Origin: Nectonema munidae
Taxonomy: Eukaryota; Nematomorpha; Nectonematoida; Nectonematidae
NCBI GenBank assembly: GCA_030549495.1
Contig: JAUIRK010000057.1
Coordinates: 62,001 to 126,000, forward strand
DNA length: 64,000 nt
Direction of reading: 5' to 3'
Positions 12,674 through 22,590 of this stretch are shown here, one piece after another (within the stretch, counting starts at the first letter, position 1; every line of letters starts with the position of its first letter). A model generated the notes under the pieces. The model was not told where the DNA came from and did no database searches. It was given only the letters and a program-made list of their open reading frames with translations. The translations under genes and the position numbers were made by a program.

Positions 12674-14827
12674 ATGAATAATGTTCGCTTTTTTCTCGTA
12701 CTCCTTTACTTTGTGGTGAATTTAACTAATCAGAAAGGAACGAGTTACTTTGACAGTTATTTAAATGGATTCGCGTTTTGCTACAAGACATTGAATGGCT
12801 CACAACAATTCGGCTGCTCAACTGCATACCCTGGAAACTCTGGCTTACTTAAATACGTCAATTCCAGCAAAAGTCTTTCCGCATGTCTGAAGCAAGGATT
12901 CAAGATGGATTCCATCATAGCTATCCCTCACTACCTGTTGGCAATGCCAGTTGTTACACGCATCCGATCCTCCAGTCCTCATGTTCTCGGCATTCTTGTT
13001 TTGTATCATGATGACGACACAGCACTCTCTTCCCTGCCCTCGTCTGGCTTTTCATTTGATTCTACTTGCCCAAATTTACAAAATTCCCTTTATTCTGCAA
13101 TTGGATATTCGCCTTTTTCCAAGTGCAATCATTACACAGACTGGAATCGTGTGGGTAGTCATTCTCTCTTTTATCAAGACTTCACAAATTTCCCTATTTT
13201 CTTCGTTTATGATGACAAAGAAATTGAATTTTTGATCAAATGCTACACAAAATACAATCGCATCGAGTCTTCGCTCGCTCCGAAGTGCTTCGTAAATCTC
13301 CGCTCCTTTATGTATTCTTCAAAAAGTAGTGCCTATTGCTTGAAGAAATCTCAACTCTCGCAATTCTCTTTCCTGAAAAATGACGTTGGTTTCTGTCAAA
13401 CCCTTGGTGACTATAACTTCTGGACTGTGCTGCATTATGACTTGTACAAAGCGAATTTTCGGAGTAGAAAGTTTATATTTTTGTCTGTTAAAGTTGATTC
13501 TCTTGAATTCTTTGACGCTTTGGGCTCCTCATTCGACACCGTTGCTTCTTCCATGATTTCCCTCTTTGGCGTCATTTCTTCCTTGAACTTGATTAAGCAT
13601 GAGCCTCAGTATGCAGTTGCGGTAGCCTTTTTCAACGGCGAATCCTTTGATTATTTAGGCTCTCGAAGATTCATCTATGACATGCAGAATGGCAAGTTGG
13701 CCGCTTTGAATGAAAGTCAAATGTCCCTTGACAAAATCGCATTCTACATAGAATTAGATCAAGTGGCTGCCATTGGTAGACTTGAACAGAAAAACAACGC
13801 GAACCACACATTCTACATTCACTCGGAACCCCTCTCTCGAAAGAATGCCTCTCTCAATTCGCAAATCGAAAGAATGATATCTATACTTCAAAACGCCTCA
13901 TATTCGCATTCCCAACATGGTTCCAGTAAAAAGGGTGTACACTTTGTTGAAAGCTCTAAATATCCCATTCCTCCATCTTCCCTTCACTCATTCCTCACGG
14001 CGTCTAACCTTAGCATTCCTGGTATTGTGATATCTGGATATAATTCCCATTACACCAACAAGTACTACAACAGTCCCTATGATAGGCTCAATCTCTACCC
14101 TAAAAATGTTAGTGATGAAGTGAGTGACAGATTAAAATCTCTAGTCTCTGTACTTTCTTCAGGTATCCAAAAACTTATGTCACTGAATGATTATAATCTC
14201 GCATCCAATGAGAATTCGCAAATTTTCAGTTCAGAATCACGTGATCACTACACTGAAGTAAATGCGCTCATTGATACGCTTGTTGCCTGCTACTCATCTT
14301 CCAGCATTTGTGAGTATTGGCGTCAGATGTATCCGAGAATCGATTCATTTTCCAAAATCTTTTCTAAAGGCTTCCAACTTTCCACGTCCATCAAAGCGAA
14401 AACTTTCACAAACCATCACTCCATCCTTCTTCTGCGAATCCTTTCCAATTTAACCGGAAGTGTTGTATCTTCGGTTCCGGAAATCGAAAATAAAAAGGCG
14501 TGTATGTCGACGAAGAATAAAAAATTGGCTTCATGCTCGACCTCTTGGTTTGGGGGTGAGAGAGGTAAAGGGGGCTGGTGTACGCGCCATTGTATTTTCA
14601 CGTCTCTAGCTTCACCTATCCCGGACACACCCTGGTCCTCGATTTGGACTGAAAGCTTTTGGGACGTTGATCCAACACTTTCGGTTTACTTGAGTAGTAG
14701 CTTTGTTGCAAGTATTCTTCAAGGAATTTTGTCGATGTCAATCACTGCGCTCTTTTGTTTCGCCATATGGTTTGTTGGCAAGAATAGCAAGGTGTTATTA
14801 AATCTCGTTGAAGCGGATACTGTTTGA
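12674..14827 (+). CDS. NCSTN: nicastrin, gamma-secretase subunit
   Basis: The gene encodes a 717-residue type I membrane protein close in length to vertebrate nicastrin (about 709). Nicastrin is the large glycosylated subunit of gamma-secretase and gates access of membrane stubs such as Notch and APP to presenilin. A hydrophobic signal peptide (about residues 1-19) is followed by the ectodomain. FFNGESFDYLGSRRFIYDM at about 318-337 matches the family's FFQGE(T/S)FDYIGSSR block, including the conserved Glu. Upstream, GYSPFSKCNHYTDWNRVGSH and many cysteines fit the lid and small lobe. Near the C-terminus, SILQGILSMSITALFCFAIW (about 682-702) is the single transmembrane helix, followed by a short tail. 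The ATG is the first in frame. The whole coding region is one exon, which is unusual for this gene. AATAAA follows at 14857. Confidence 0.93.
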   Translation: MNNVRFFLVLLYFVVNLTNQKGTSYFDSYLNGFAFCYKTLNGSQQFGCSTAYPGNSGLLKYVNSSKSLSACLKQGFKMDSIIAIPHYLLAMPVVTRIRSSSPHVLGILVLYHDDDTALSSLPSSGFSFDSTCPNLQNSLYSAIGYSPFSKCNHYTDWNRVGSHSLFYQDFTNFPIFFVYDDKEIEFLIKCYTKYNRIESSLAPKCFVNLRSFMYSSKSSAYCLKKSQLSQFSFLKNDVGFCQTLGDYNFWTVLHYDLYKANFRSRKFIFLSVKVDSLEFFDALGSSFDTVASSMISLFGVISSLNLIKHEPQYAVAVAFFNGESFDYLGSRRFIYDMQNGKLAALNESQMSLDKIAFYIELDQVAAIGRLEQKNNANHTFYIHSEPLSRKNASLNSQIERMISILQNASYSHSQHGSSKKGVHFVESSKYPIPPSSLHSFLTASNLSIPGIVISGYNSHYTNKYYNSPYDRLNLYPKNVSDEVSDRLKSLVSVLSSGIQKLMSLNDYNLASNENSQIFSSESRDHYTEVNALIDTLVACYSSSSICEYWRQMYPRIDSFSKIFSKGFQLSTSIKAKTFTNHHSILLLRILSNLTGSVVSSVPEIENKKACMSTKNKKLASCSTSWFGGERGKGGWCTRHCIFTSLASPIPDTPWSSIWTESFWDVDPTLSVYLSSSFVASILQGILSMSITALFCFAIWFVGKNSKVLLNLVEADTV

Positions 14828-14856
14828 TAATAATATTTTTTTTAACTTTTATTTAA

Positions 14857-14862
14857 AATAAA
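14857..14862 (+). terminator. poly(A) signal of nicastrin
   Basis: AATAAA lies about 30 bases after the nicastrin stop codon. I see no other candidate closer to it. Confidence 0.7.
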
Positions 14863-15059
14863 TTATTATTTATACACTCAGTAACATAGCAAGGAATTTT
14901 TCTTTGGGAGAGGGGAGCCATCTTAACGAAATTAAACAATTCGATTGCCACCGTCAATGATATCAACAATTTTTCTATATTTTCATTTTATTTGCTTTAT
15001 GTTGTTAGCACTAGATAAATGATAAATGCTTTGGACTTGCCATATATTGGTATTGTGCA

Positions 15060-15280
15060 TGGCGCTCTAGTAGCGCGAATACGTCAAGGTTGGAAAAAGT
15101 TCAAGGAATTATCCGGCTTGAGAGGAAGACCAAAGAAAGCATGGAATGAAGTTCTTAGCTTGTACGAAGTGATGCTAAAGAATGAAATGGCGTAGTTGTT
15201 GTAGGAAACTGGTTGACCGCGACTCTTTGGGAACAATAACCAGGCCTCGAAGGCAAAATGGATGATGATGATGGGCATGG
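15060..15280 (+). pseudogene. LINE 3'-end fragment
   Basis: The plus strand reads RIRQGWKKFKELSGLRGRPK then KAWNEV, like the C-terminal tail of some LINE ORF2 proteins (the RPRKTW motif). The stretch ends with a GATGATGATGATGG repeat that could be the element's tail. It is short and broken. Confidence 0.45.
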
Positions 15281-16158
15281 CATATCTCGTTGCTACAAAA
15301 TTTGCCCATTATGAATCCATTAAGTATAATAGTAAGGCAAAAATACTACGCTTTTCCTTCGTGGCGTAATAAGTGAAAGAGCAAGCGTTGCAGCGACTCC
15401 CTTTAAATGCCTTTTGCAGAAGAAGCGCCTTTTTAATTGTCAAAAAATGTTATTTTAACCCAGTACCATAGAAATCAGACGATATCTAAAAAAACGCAGA
15501 CGATTTATATTAAAATTCATTTAAAAAAGCAGACGAAGATGAAATTACTTATGTTCCCAAATGGGAGCATTGGGACTTAATGACTTTGCAGATCGAAATA
15601 ATCAATTTGAATGTTTTTTTTAACGAATATTTTTTCAGCATCTTGCAGATATGAATTAGAGAATGCAACTGTTTTCGATTCATTATAAAGGTAAGATATC
15701 TGCATGGACTAAGAGTTTTTTTATTTCGATTCTTTAAATTTCTTCTAATGTGTTTCTATAAATAAAAAAAAATTTTTAACACTATATTATGAATATTAAT
15801 CAAAGCGTAAGGTATGCAATTTTAAGGTAAAGAGTGTTTTTACTTCTTGTATACTGATTCTCGATTCCGTTATGAACATGCGATTTGAAAGTTAATTTTT
15901 TTTTAATTATGATTTTAAGCTTTTTTGCTATAAATATGTTTTTTAAAAAAGAAATTTAAAATAGGGATGTACCGATCGATTAACGGCATCTATATAATCG
16001 CTTAAACATTCAAAGATCGGTAGCGGCAAAAACTAAAAAATACCGATTCTTCAATCAAATTAGAAATCTCGTAGCGGTAAAAGTGCATTTTCAATAAAAA
16101 ATGCTTCAAAGAATTTTCATTAGAACAGAAATTTTGAAAAAGGATTGTATAGCAAACA
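15281..16158. other. spacer with small transposon scraps
   Basis: At 15455 TTAACCCAGTACCATAG, followed by a stretch with CAGACGATATC and GCAGACGA blocks, resembles the piggyBac-type miniatures at 22831 and 23714. At about 15962, TAGGGATGTACCGATCG looks like a single hAT-type end with no partner found. No genes are seen. Confidence 0.35.
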
Positions 16159-16880
16159 TTAACCCTATTAGTGCTGGGCTAAATTTGACCGCTCAAATGC
16201 TGGGAGCGTAAAGTGCCCCCTCCCCTCCCCTATTTTTCTCAGATATTAATAAGTTTTTATAAATATTTTTAATGTTACATATATATTTCAACTATGCTGA
16301 ATTCAGTGATGTCCATTTTTTCTTTTATCAAAATCAATCAAACCTGTCAAAAAATTAATTTATATTTGACAGCTCATCTCAAAAAAAACTTTTTATTGAA
16401 ATAATTATATAAAGTTTTTTACACATATATTCAAGTATGCTGAATTAAGTGGTGATACTCATTTTTTATGAAAATCAATCAAACCCATCAAGAAATTGAT
16501 TTATCTCAAAAAGAAACTTTTTATCCAAATAATTATATAAAGTTTTTTACACATATATATCCATTTTCAAGTACGCTGTGTTTACTGGTGATATTCCTTT
16601 TTTATGAAAATCAATCAAATCTGACAAAAAATAATTTAAATATGACAGCACATATCAAAATTAAATTTTTATTCTTATAAAAGTTTTTTATAAATATTAA
16701 ACTCATTTTAAAGAATGTAGAATCTAATGATGTTCATTTTTATGAAATCAATAAAACCTTTCAAAAAATCGATTAAACCTGTAAGTATCGTGTATTATAT
16801 TATCAGGCCTGAATATTTGTCAACCAATCTCAGTTCAAAGGTTTTTTTTCTGATAAAATCATTCGTGATGTTCATTGTTC
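16159..16880. repeat. unclassified repeat with about 140-bp tandem units, copy 1
   Basis: It begins TTAACCCTATTAGTGCTGG. Four diverged units follow, starting near 16292, 16435, 16571 and 16713, each with a version of TATGCTGAATTNAGTG followed by ATGAAAATCAATCAAACC and a T-rich stretch. The 3' part carries GAATATTTGTCAACCAATC and AAAATCATTCGTGATGTTC. The copy at 29022-29455 has the same beginning, unit and end blocks in the same order. The TTAA at the edge would suit a piggyBac-type element, but no paired terminus was found. Confidence 0.6.
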
Positions 16881-16907
16881 AATTATAAAAAGTTGTTTAC
16901 TTTCTTC

Positions 16908-17239
16908 ATCTAAAACAGGGGCCGGGAACCTTTTTAACTAAAAGAGCCCAAAAAACACATATTTTAAAATCTAATCCTCTGAGAGCCATATATATTTTTA
17001 TATACTGATTACAACTAAATGGAAAAAGAAGACCAACAATTTTATAGTATAATAAGACTCTGGATTTATTTTAAACAAAATTATTTTATCGAAGCATCAT
17101 CATCAGTTTTATTTGTGTCATCGTGATTCGTAATGATGACGAAATTAAGAGAGTGTAGAATTGGCTGAGAGCCAGATGCAGTCATCAAAAGAGCCGTGTC
17201 TAGCTCGCGAGCCATAGGTTCCCGACCACTGATCTAAAA
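16908..17239. mobile_element. hAT-type miniature element with perfect target duplication
   Basis: The element spans 16916-17231. It begins CAGGGGCCGGGAACC and ends with the complement of CAGTGGTCGGGAACC, and is flanked by ATCTAAAA on both sides (16908-16915 and 17232-17239). The interior has AGAGCC motifs near both ends and no coding capacity. The exact duplication indicates a fairly recent insertion mobilised in trans. Confidence 0.85.
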
Positions 17240-18195
17240 GATCTCTCTTTCACGCAAAAGGAAAAAGATGGACAATTCGGATTACGGAACAATTTTAGTA
17301 TAGCATATATGGCAATTTACTCCACATACACAAATTAGTTATAACAAATTTAATTAACCTAAAAATGTAAAAAAAAGGGTTAAAATTGTCCAAAATCAAA
17401 ATAAGTTTTTTTATTAAATTTTTTGGTCGTTAGTGGATTCGAACCGGATCCCTTTAAACACAACTTTCTCCATAATACAAGTAAATCTTTATATTGCACA
17501 TCAACTTCAGGTTTTCCGCCTTTATTTTATATTTAATTTTATGATACTCAGACAGTTTGACCTTGAAACAACTCGCTTCAAAATTGTTTACACATTATGA
17601 AACTTCATTACGAAGTTCTTATTCATAAAACCATTATGCGAAATTTCAAAATATGTTTGGTATTGTGACAAACATTGTACATTTGAAGTTCAAGGAAACG
17701 GAGTTGATTTCAATTGTCTTTGCATGATAATCTATATAATCAAAAACGATGCCATCTATCTATAAAATTAGTAAACAAAATGAACTGTAAGCGGGTGTGT
17801 TAGAAGTATGAAGTATCAGCGTTCAATTGGTAATACATAAATAACCTTGACTTGGCTTTCATTCACTTCAGAATTTAATTTTTGTTTCATCTCTGCTGAA
17901 ATCAAATAATTTGTCATTATATCATTTGATCATTAATTTCTCAACAGTCGTCTTCTCTCTGTTTTTTAGTGCAATTTTATTTGTTCTTACCAATGGAATC
18001 TTTAACTATATTTATTTGCAAACAGATATGCATACACAAAAGTGAATCACAGAAAATGACATATTGAATAGGTTACAATCATTTTTAAACCTAGTTATCT
18101 AGAACTATTTATCAGTAAAACAAAGAAATTTATAAGAAAAAATTATATAAACTTATTTTTTTATCTACGTCACTGGTTTAGACATATAACACATA
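17240..18195. other. AT-rich spacer without recognised content
   Basis: I find no exons or paired repeat ends. A tRNA-like box B on the minus strand near 17437 does not fold into a tRNA. Confidence 0.45.
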
Positions 18196-18840
18196 CAGAG
18201 CCCGCGCTTCTTCAACTTCTTTTGGCGCTACCCAAATATTTTTTATTTTTTAAAAATTTTGGCGCTACCTATATATTTTTGGGGTAAGTGCGCCCCCCCC
18301 CCAGAAAATTTTCAACTTGCCCCAAGTGTCTCAACTTAAGAAAAAATTATAAAAACATATAGCTGTGCAAGTAACTTTGAGTACATATAAAGGGCAATTT
18401 TAAAACAGAAGGTGCTTGAGCACTCCACGCACCCCCTCCCCTCTGCACTTTCTTGATATACAATACTTGTTTACTAAACTATTTGATTTATGATAATTTC
18501 GGTTTCAGAACTTTTGTCCACATACATATTCATTATACAAATTTCGATATAAATATAATTATAAATAATAATTGATCTCGTATATTTATTAAGACATCAT
18601 TCAATAACATTTTTGAACTCAATAGAATTTTAAGCATAAACAAGTTGAAATATTTTTATTTAATTTTAGATATTTCAATTTTGAATTATAATTTTAAGTT
18701 TTCTAATAAAGCAATTTAACTGAATAGTGGAAAATCTCTAATATCTTTGTAAACGTAACTTGATAGTGTACCATAGGAAAATAATCAAGTAAAACGGTGC
18801 ATTGGCTTCTTGATATTTAAATAGCACTAGTATAAAACAC
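18196..18840. repeat. hAT-like terminus CAGAGCCCGCGC and AT-rich spacer
   Basis: CAGAGCCCGCGCTTC at 18196 also begins a sequence at 39740 (CAGAGCCCGCACTT) and appears inverted at 43081-43093, so it is probably a hAT-type terminus. Two GGCGCTACC(C/T)A blocks follow within 100 bases. No opposite end or duplication was found, and the remainder is AT-rich spacer. Confidence 0.35.
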
Positions 18841-18843
18841 TAG

Positions 18844-19511
18844 TTGGACATTTTTTATTTTAAAAAAGAGCATCTAAAACATCCTAATTTAAAATATTGT
18901 TTTGAAAAATTTGAATCTTACCATTTATTGGCTTATTTTGGATGCTTACTTCATATCGGTCAATGTATGGATCAAAGAGTCAAGGTTATTGATTTATATA
19001 ATGATTTATTTGGAAGCCCATTTCTGAAAGCTGCTCTAGCAAGAGATATGTTTTTTTATGCTTTGATGATAAGCGTCAAAGAAATCCTAGGGATAAGCTT
19101 TCAGCAATTCGAACGCTCCATGATCACTTTTATGACGTGTTTTCTTTGTACTGGACACCTAATTCTTCGGTTACAATTGACGAACAATTAGTTTGTTTCA
19201 GAGGTGGATGTAAACTAAAAGTCTATGATCCTAAGAAGCCTGGCCATTATGGCCTTAAAATTTATCATTTATCTGATTCAGACACGTTTTACTTTTTGAA
19301 ACCTCAAATTTATATCACCGGGTTGCCTGATAAAACATACTTTTCTTCTTTTCAAATTTCTCAAAGTCTAATCAATGACACCAATCTCCCAAAAGGATGC
19401 GAAATTTTTATGGACAGGTTTTTTACCTCTTTAGAAATTGCAAACAAAATCTTTTCTTTCATTTTTGGATTTAATTCTGTAGATGTTCCATCATCAAACC
19501 GTAGAGGTTGA
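18844..19511 (+). pseudogene. piggyBac transposase relic
   Basis: Two overlapping plus-strand frames give piggyBac blocks: YCFEKFESYHLLAYFGCL in the first, then VTIDEQLVCFRGGCKLKVYD, KPGHYGLKIYHLSDSD and GCEIFMDRFFTSLEIANKI in the second. The last block corresponds to the DNFFTS motif of the catalytic core, here with MDRFFTS. A frameshift lies between the two frames near 19140 and the C-terminal part is missing. Such relics derive from TTAA-targeting DNA transposons. Confidence 0.8.
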
Positions 19512-19829
19512 TGAAATGAATGTTCTACTAGAAAATGCAAAACTTGTTCCAAGTTTATTTGCAAAGCCCATTCAAACTTCACTTGCAATTCCTGCTTATA
19601 AGTTCTGCTTTTATTTGCTTTCTGATATTTCCTTTCAATTGCCACTCTATTTTTTGATTATAAAAATTTTTATTATACTTAATTTTCAAAAAAATTTAAC
19701 GCCATCTATACAAAAAGTTTTAAATTTTCAATCTAATGATTGAATGCATGTTATGAAAAAAATAAAAATACCACTTTTAAAAGACTTGAAAATAAAGTGA
19801 AATTTACATAGTATTGAAAATTTTTGATA

Positions 19830-20465
19830 ATGGAACAATTTCTTGCAATTTTCATTTTAGTTTTATCGTGGAGTAGATTGCCATATGTTCGTAATCCGAA
19901 GGTTAAAGAACACATTAATTTACACGCCTCTAACTTGAGAGCCAAAGCAGCACAAAAACATCACCCATTAAAAAAGTTCTACCGCGCTCAAAAACCACAC
20001 AGGCACATGAAAAATACTATATTTCAAGGCAACCAATTTTTCTTTTATGACACATGTCAAAACAAAGAAGACAATCAAAATCAAACATGCGTCAACAAAG
20101 CAATACACACACAAGCAGTAACCGACTATCTCTCCACACTCAAACATAACAAGCTCATAAATATTCCTCCACCAAAAATCTACACATATGAAGAAACAAT
20201 ATCAATTAAATTAAGACATACGCTTGCTCAACTTAGAACCAACAAGTCACTATTGTTCCGCGAATATCTTCACAAGATAAATCCAAAAACACATACAAAT
20301 CCACTCTGTCCAGTTTGCAATCAACATCCACACAACACTCATCATTTATTTAACTGCCCACATATTTTCACGACACTCAAACCCATTCACTTATGGCCAA
20401 AGCCATGCAAAATAGTTAACCTACTTACTTTGTGGGGAAACCGTTTAGCAGAAGCTTGGATCTAA
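19830..20465 (+). pseudogene. C-terminal part of a LINE ORF2
   Basis: The open frame encodes TISIKLRHTLAQLRTNKSLL, then FREYLHKINP and a zinc-binding tail, CPVCNQHPHNTHHLFNCPHI, ending LLTLWGNRLAEAWI. This pattern is the C-terminus of Jockey-type LINE proteins annotated in many invertebrates. The sense strand is rich in A and C and poor in G, like the LINE at 34-39 kb. The catalytic domains are absent, so it is a 5'-truncated or broken copy. It abuts the piggyBac relic upstream and the hairpin run downstream. Confidence 0.65.
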
Positions 20466-20613
20466 CTCATTTACATGTATTATATATCATATTATTATAA
20501 ATAGATATATATTATTTCTAGCCATATGTAGAAGCCTTCAAAAAGCCAGCAGTACCTTATGGTGGATTTTTGCGGGTTGACTGAAATTACACTGGTTTAT
20601 CGCTGATACTGCG

Positions 20614-20740
20614 AAAGTGTAACAAAATTTTACACTTTTCCCTGAGAGTATTTGCTCTTCTTAAGGAAATACTCTCTCAGTTTAAACAAAGCTTTGTTTT
20701 GAACTGATAGATTATACTCATATAAAGATAGTATAATCTA
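20614..20740. other. run of four adjacent hairpin-forming inverted repeats
   Basis: Four short inverted repeats follow each other closely. They are AAAGTGTAA (20614-20622) with its complement (20630-20638); GAGAGTATTT (20644-20653) with 20667-20676; CAGTTTAAACAAAG (20678-20691) with 20692-20706, with one bulge; and a perfect 11-bp stem TAGATTATACT (20708-20718) with 20730-20740. They begin about 150 bases after the LINE stop codon, so they may belong to that element's 3' end. Confidence 0.6.
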
Positions 20741-22500
20741 GAGGCTAACAACAACATAAGTAATGCTTTTGAAAAATTTATTATATTCTCTCAGGGAACC
20801 GGGGTAAAAAGAAGTCTAAACAAAAATTAATAAGAGGTTTGATAAAGGACGCACAACCTCAGAATTATTGAGATGGACGACAAACAACTTTTTTCAATAG
20901 GAGCAAGATTTTTAAAATATATTTGCTGCATATTTCAATGAAATTTTTTTACAACACACACAATTTTCAAAGGTGGACATTTTTAGAATTGACAAAATAA
21001 ATTTTCAAACAGTTCATGCTTTATATTAAATATTTGTAGCAAACTACAAAGTGATAAATATCGGAGAGGAAAACTCTTTTCACCCTCTCTCTCCTCCAAA
21101 TGTGCGTCCGTGGGTTGAAGTTATAACTCATTGATGGCTTGGGTGGAGCTAAAGGAGGGCGAAGGGGCAATCGCCCTTATCCATTTTTACTTATACACAT
21201 AGGATAATGTTTAATTGGAACCAGTTATTTATAGTCTTTGAATTTTGCCAAAAAACACATTACTTTTATAGAAAAACACCATAATTTGTTTCTATGAAAA
21301 ATAAAGGCTTGTTAAACATTTGATCCAATTTCGCCCCCTGTGGCTTTTTCTCCCCATGATCAACGGGGCACCTGAAAAACACAAATCTCAAAGTAGAAAC
21401 TTGACTAAACTGCATGTTTATTATATAAAAGCAAATAAGTTTGATTATCTACCCCTACCAGTAAGTAGCACCAAAAAGGCGCGACAATAAACTATCTAAT
21501 AACAAAGTATGAATAAAAATTGTAATTATTTTAACAGGGTTAATTGTAAGGCTGAAATAATGATTAAACTGTAACAGAAGAAAAAAGGGGAAGGGAATCC
21601 CTAGAAACAAAACTGCGTTGGGTTCAAACCTCTCTTTTAGCATTCTTTATCTTTGAAAAGCAACCCTATATTATCAATATATAATTTTAAATTAGCATTA
21701 TCAAGTAAAAAACAGCATTCGTTTTGAAAACTCATATTTACCGAATGATAAAAATTGTACTCGCATCTACCAAGAGGGCCATTTTCTGGACATTCAAAAA
21801 CAAGAGAGTATTCTCGAAAAATATAAATCGATATCTCTCTTTTCAAAAAATACTCTAAAAATGTAAACCTATTAACTATTGTTTACAGCTAAGTTCATTC
21901 CTGTATAACTCCTTTTACCCTCGTTATATTATTATTATTATTACTTTTTGCAACAACAAACAATGAGAGAGCAAAAGAAATGAAGAAGAGTAGGAGGCGA
22001 GCGATGATTGGAATTTTGACTTATTTGATTTATTATCGACAAAAGGACAACACTCCCAATCTCCATTAGAAAGGAAGAAATGATGAAGATGAAAAAATAT
22101 GATCCTTTGAATTAGTCGATTCATCTGTGTCAGATTATGGCAGGCTGGGCTATAATGGCTAAGTTCAAAATGAAATTGAAACATCTACTGCAGTTCATAT
22201 TTAATAAAAGATTTCTTATGTAGTAATTGAAATATTAACACTTTTCTTCATTTTTGCATATAAAAATTTGCATTATCAACATTTTTGAATTAATATAATT
22301 TGAATATATGCACATAGTAAATATTATCGTGAAATAAAACAATGCAAAAAATTTGGGCTATTTTATGTACAATCGCAGATAAGGTGGGTTAAGATCAAAA
22401 CACTAATTAAGCTATTCTTCAAATAGTAAAAATTTGCTAGGAGGGAAACATGTTAATGACTGGAATGAGTTCCATGGATAGGGGAGAGATATAACATAAC
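20741..22500. other. intergenic spacer downstream of SOD1
   Basis: At about 21130-21375, GGTGGAGCTAAAGGAGGGCG and GGGGCAATCGCCC, followed later by CGCCCCCTGTGG, look like the ends of an old hAT-type miniature without a clear duplication. Nothing else is recognised. Confidence 0.35.
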
Positions 22501-22506
22501 TTTATT
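22501..22506 (-). terminator. poly(A) signal of SOD1
   Basis: On the minus strand this reads AATAAA, about 85 bases after the SOD1 stop codon at 22591-22593. Confidence 0.65.
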
Positions 22507-22590
22507 GATGCATATAAATGATTAATAAATAAAGAAAACTATTAATGAGGATTATGTTTTAATAAAAGTACAGGGAAGTTATTTGTGAGT

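Noticed and set aside
17410-17480. Possible tRNA gene on the minus strand (CCGGTTCGAATCCA)
   Set aside because: The bases beside the T-loop-like motif do not pair as a T stem, and no acceptor or anticodon arm could be drawn.
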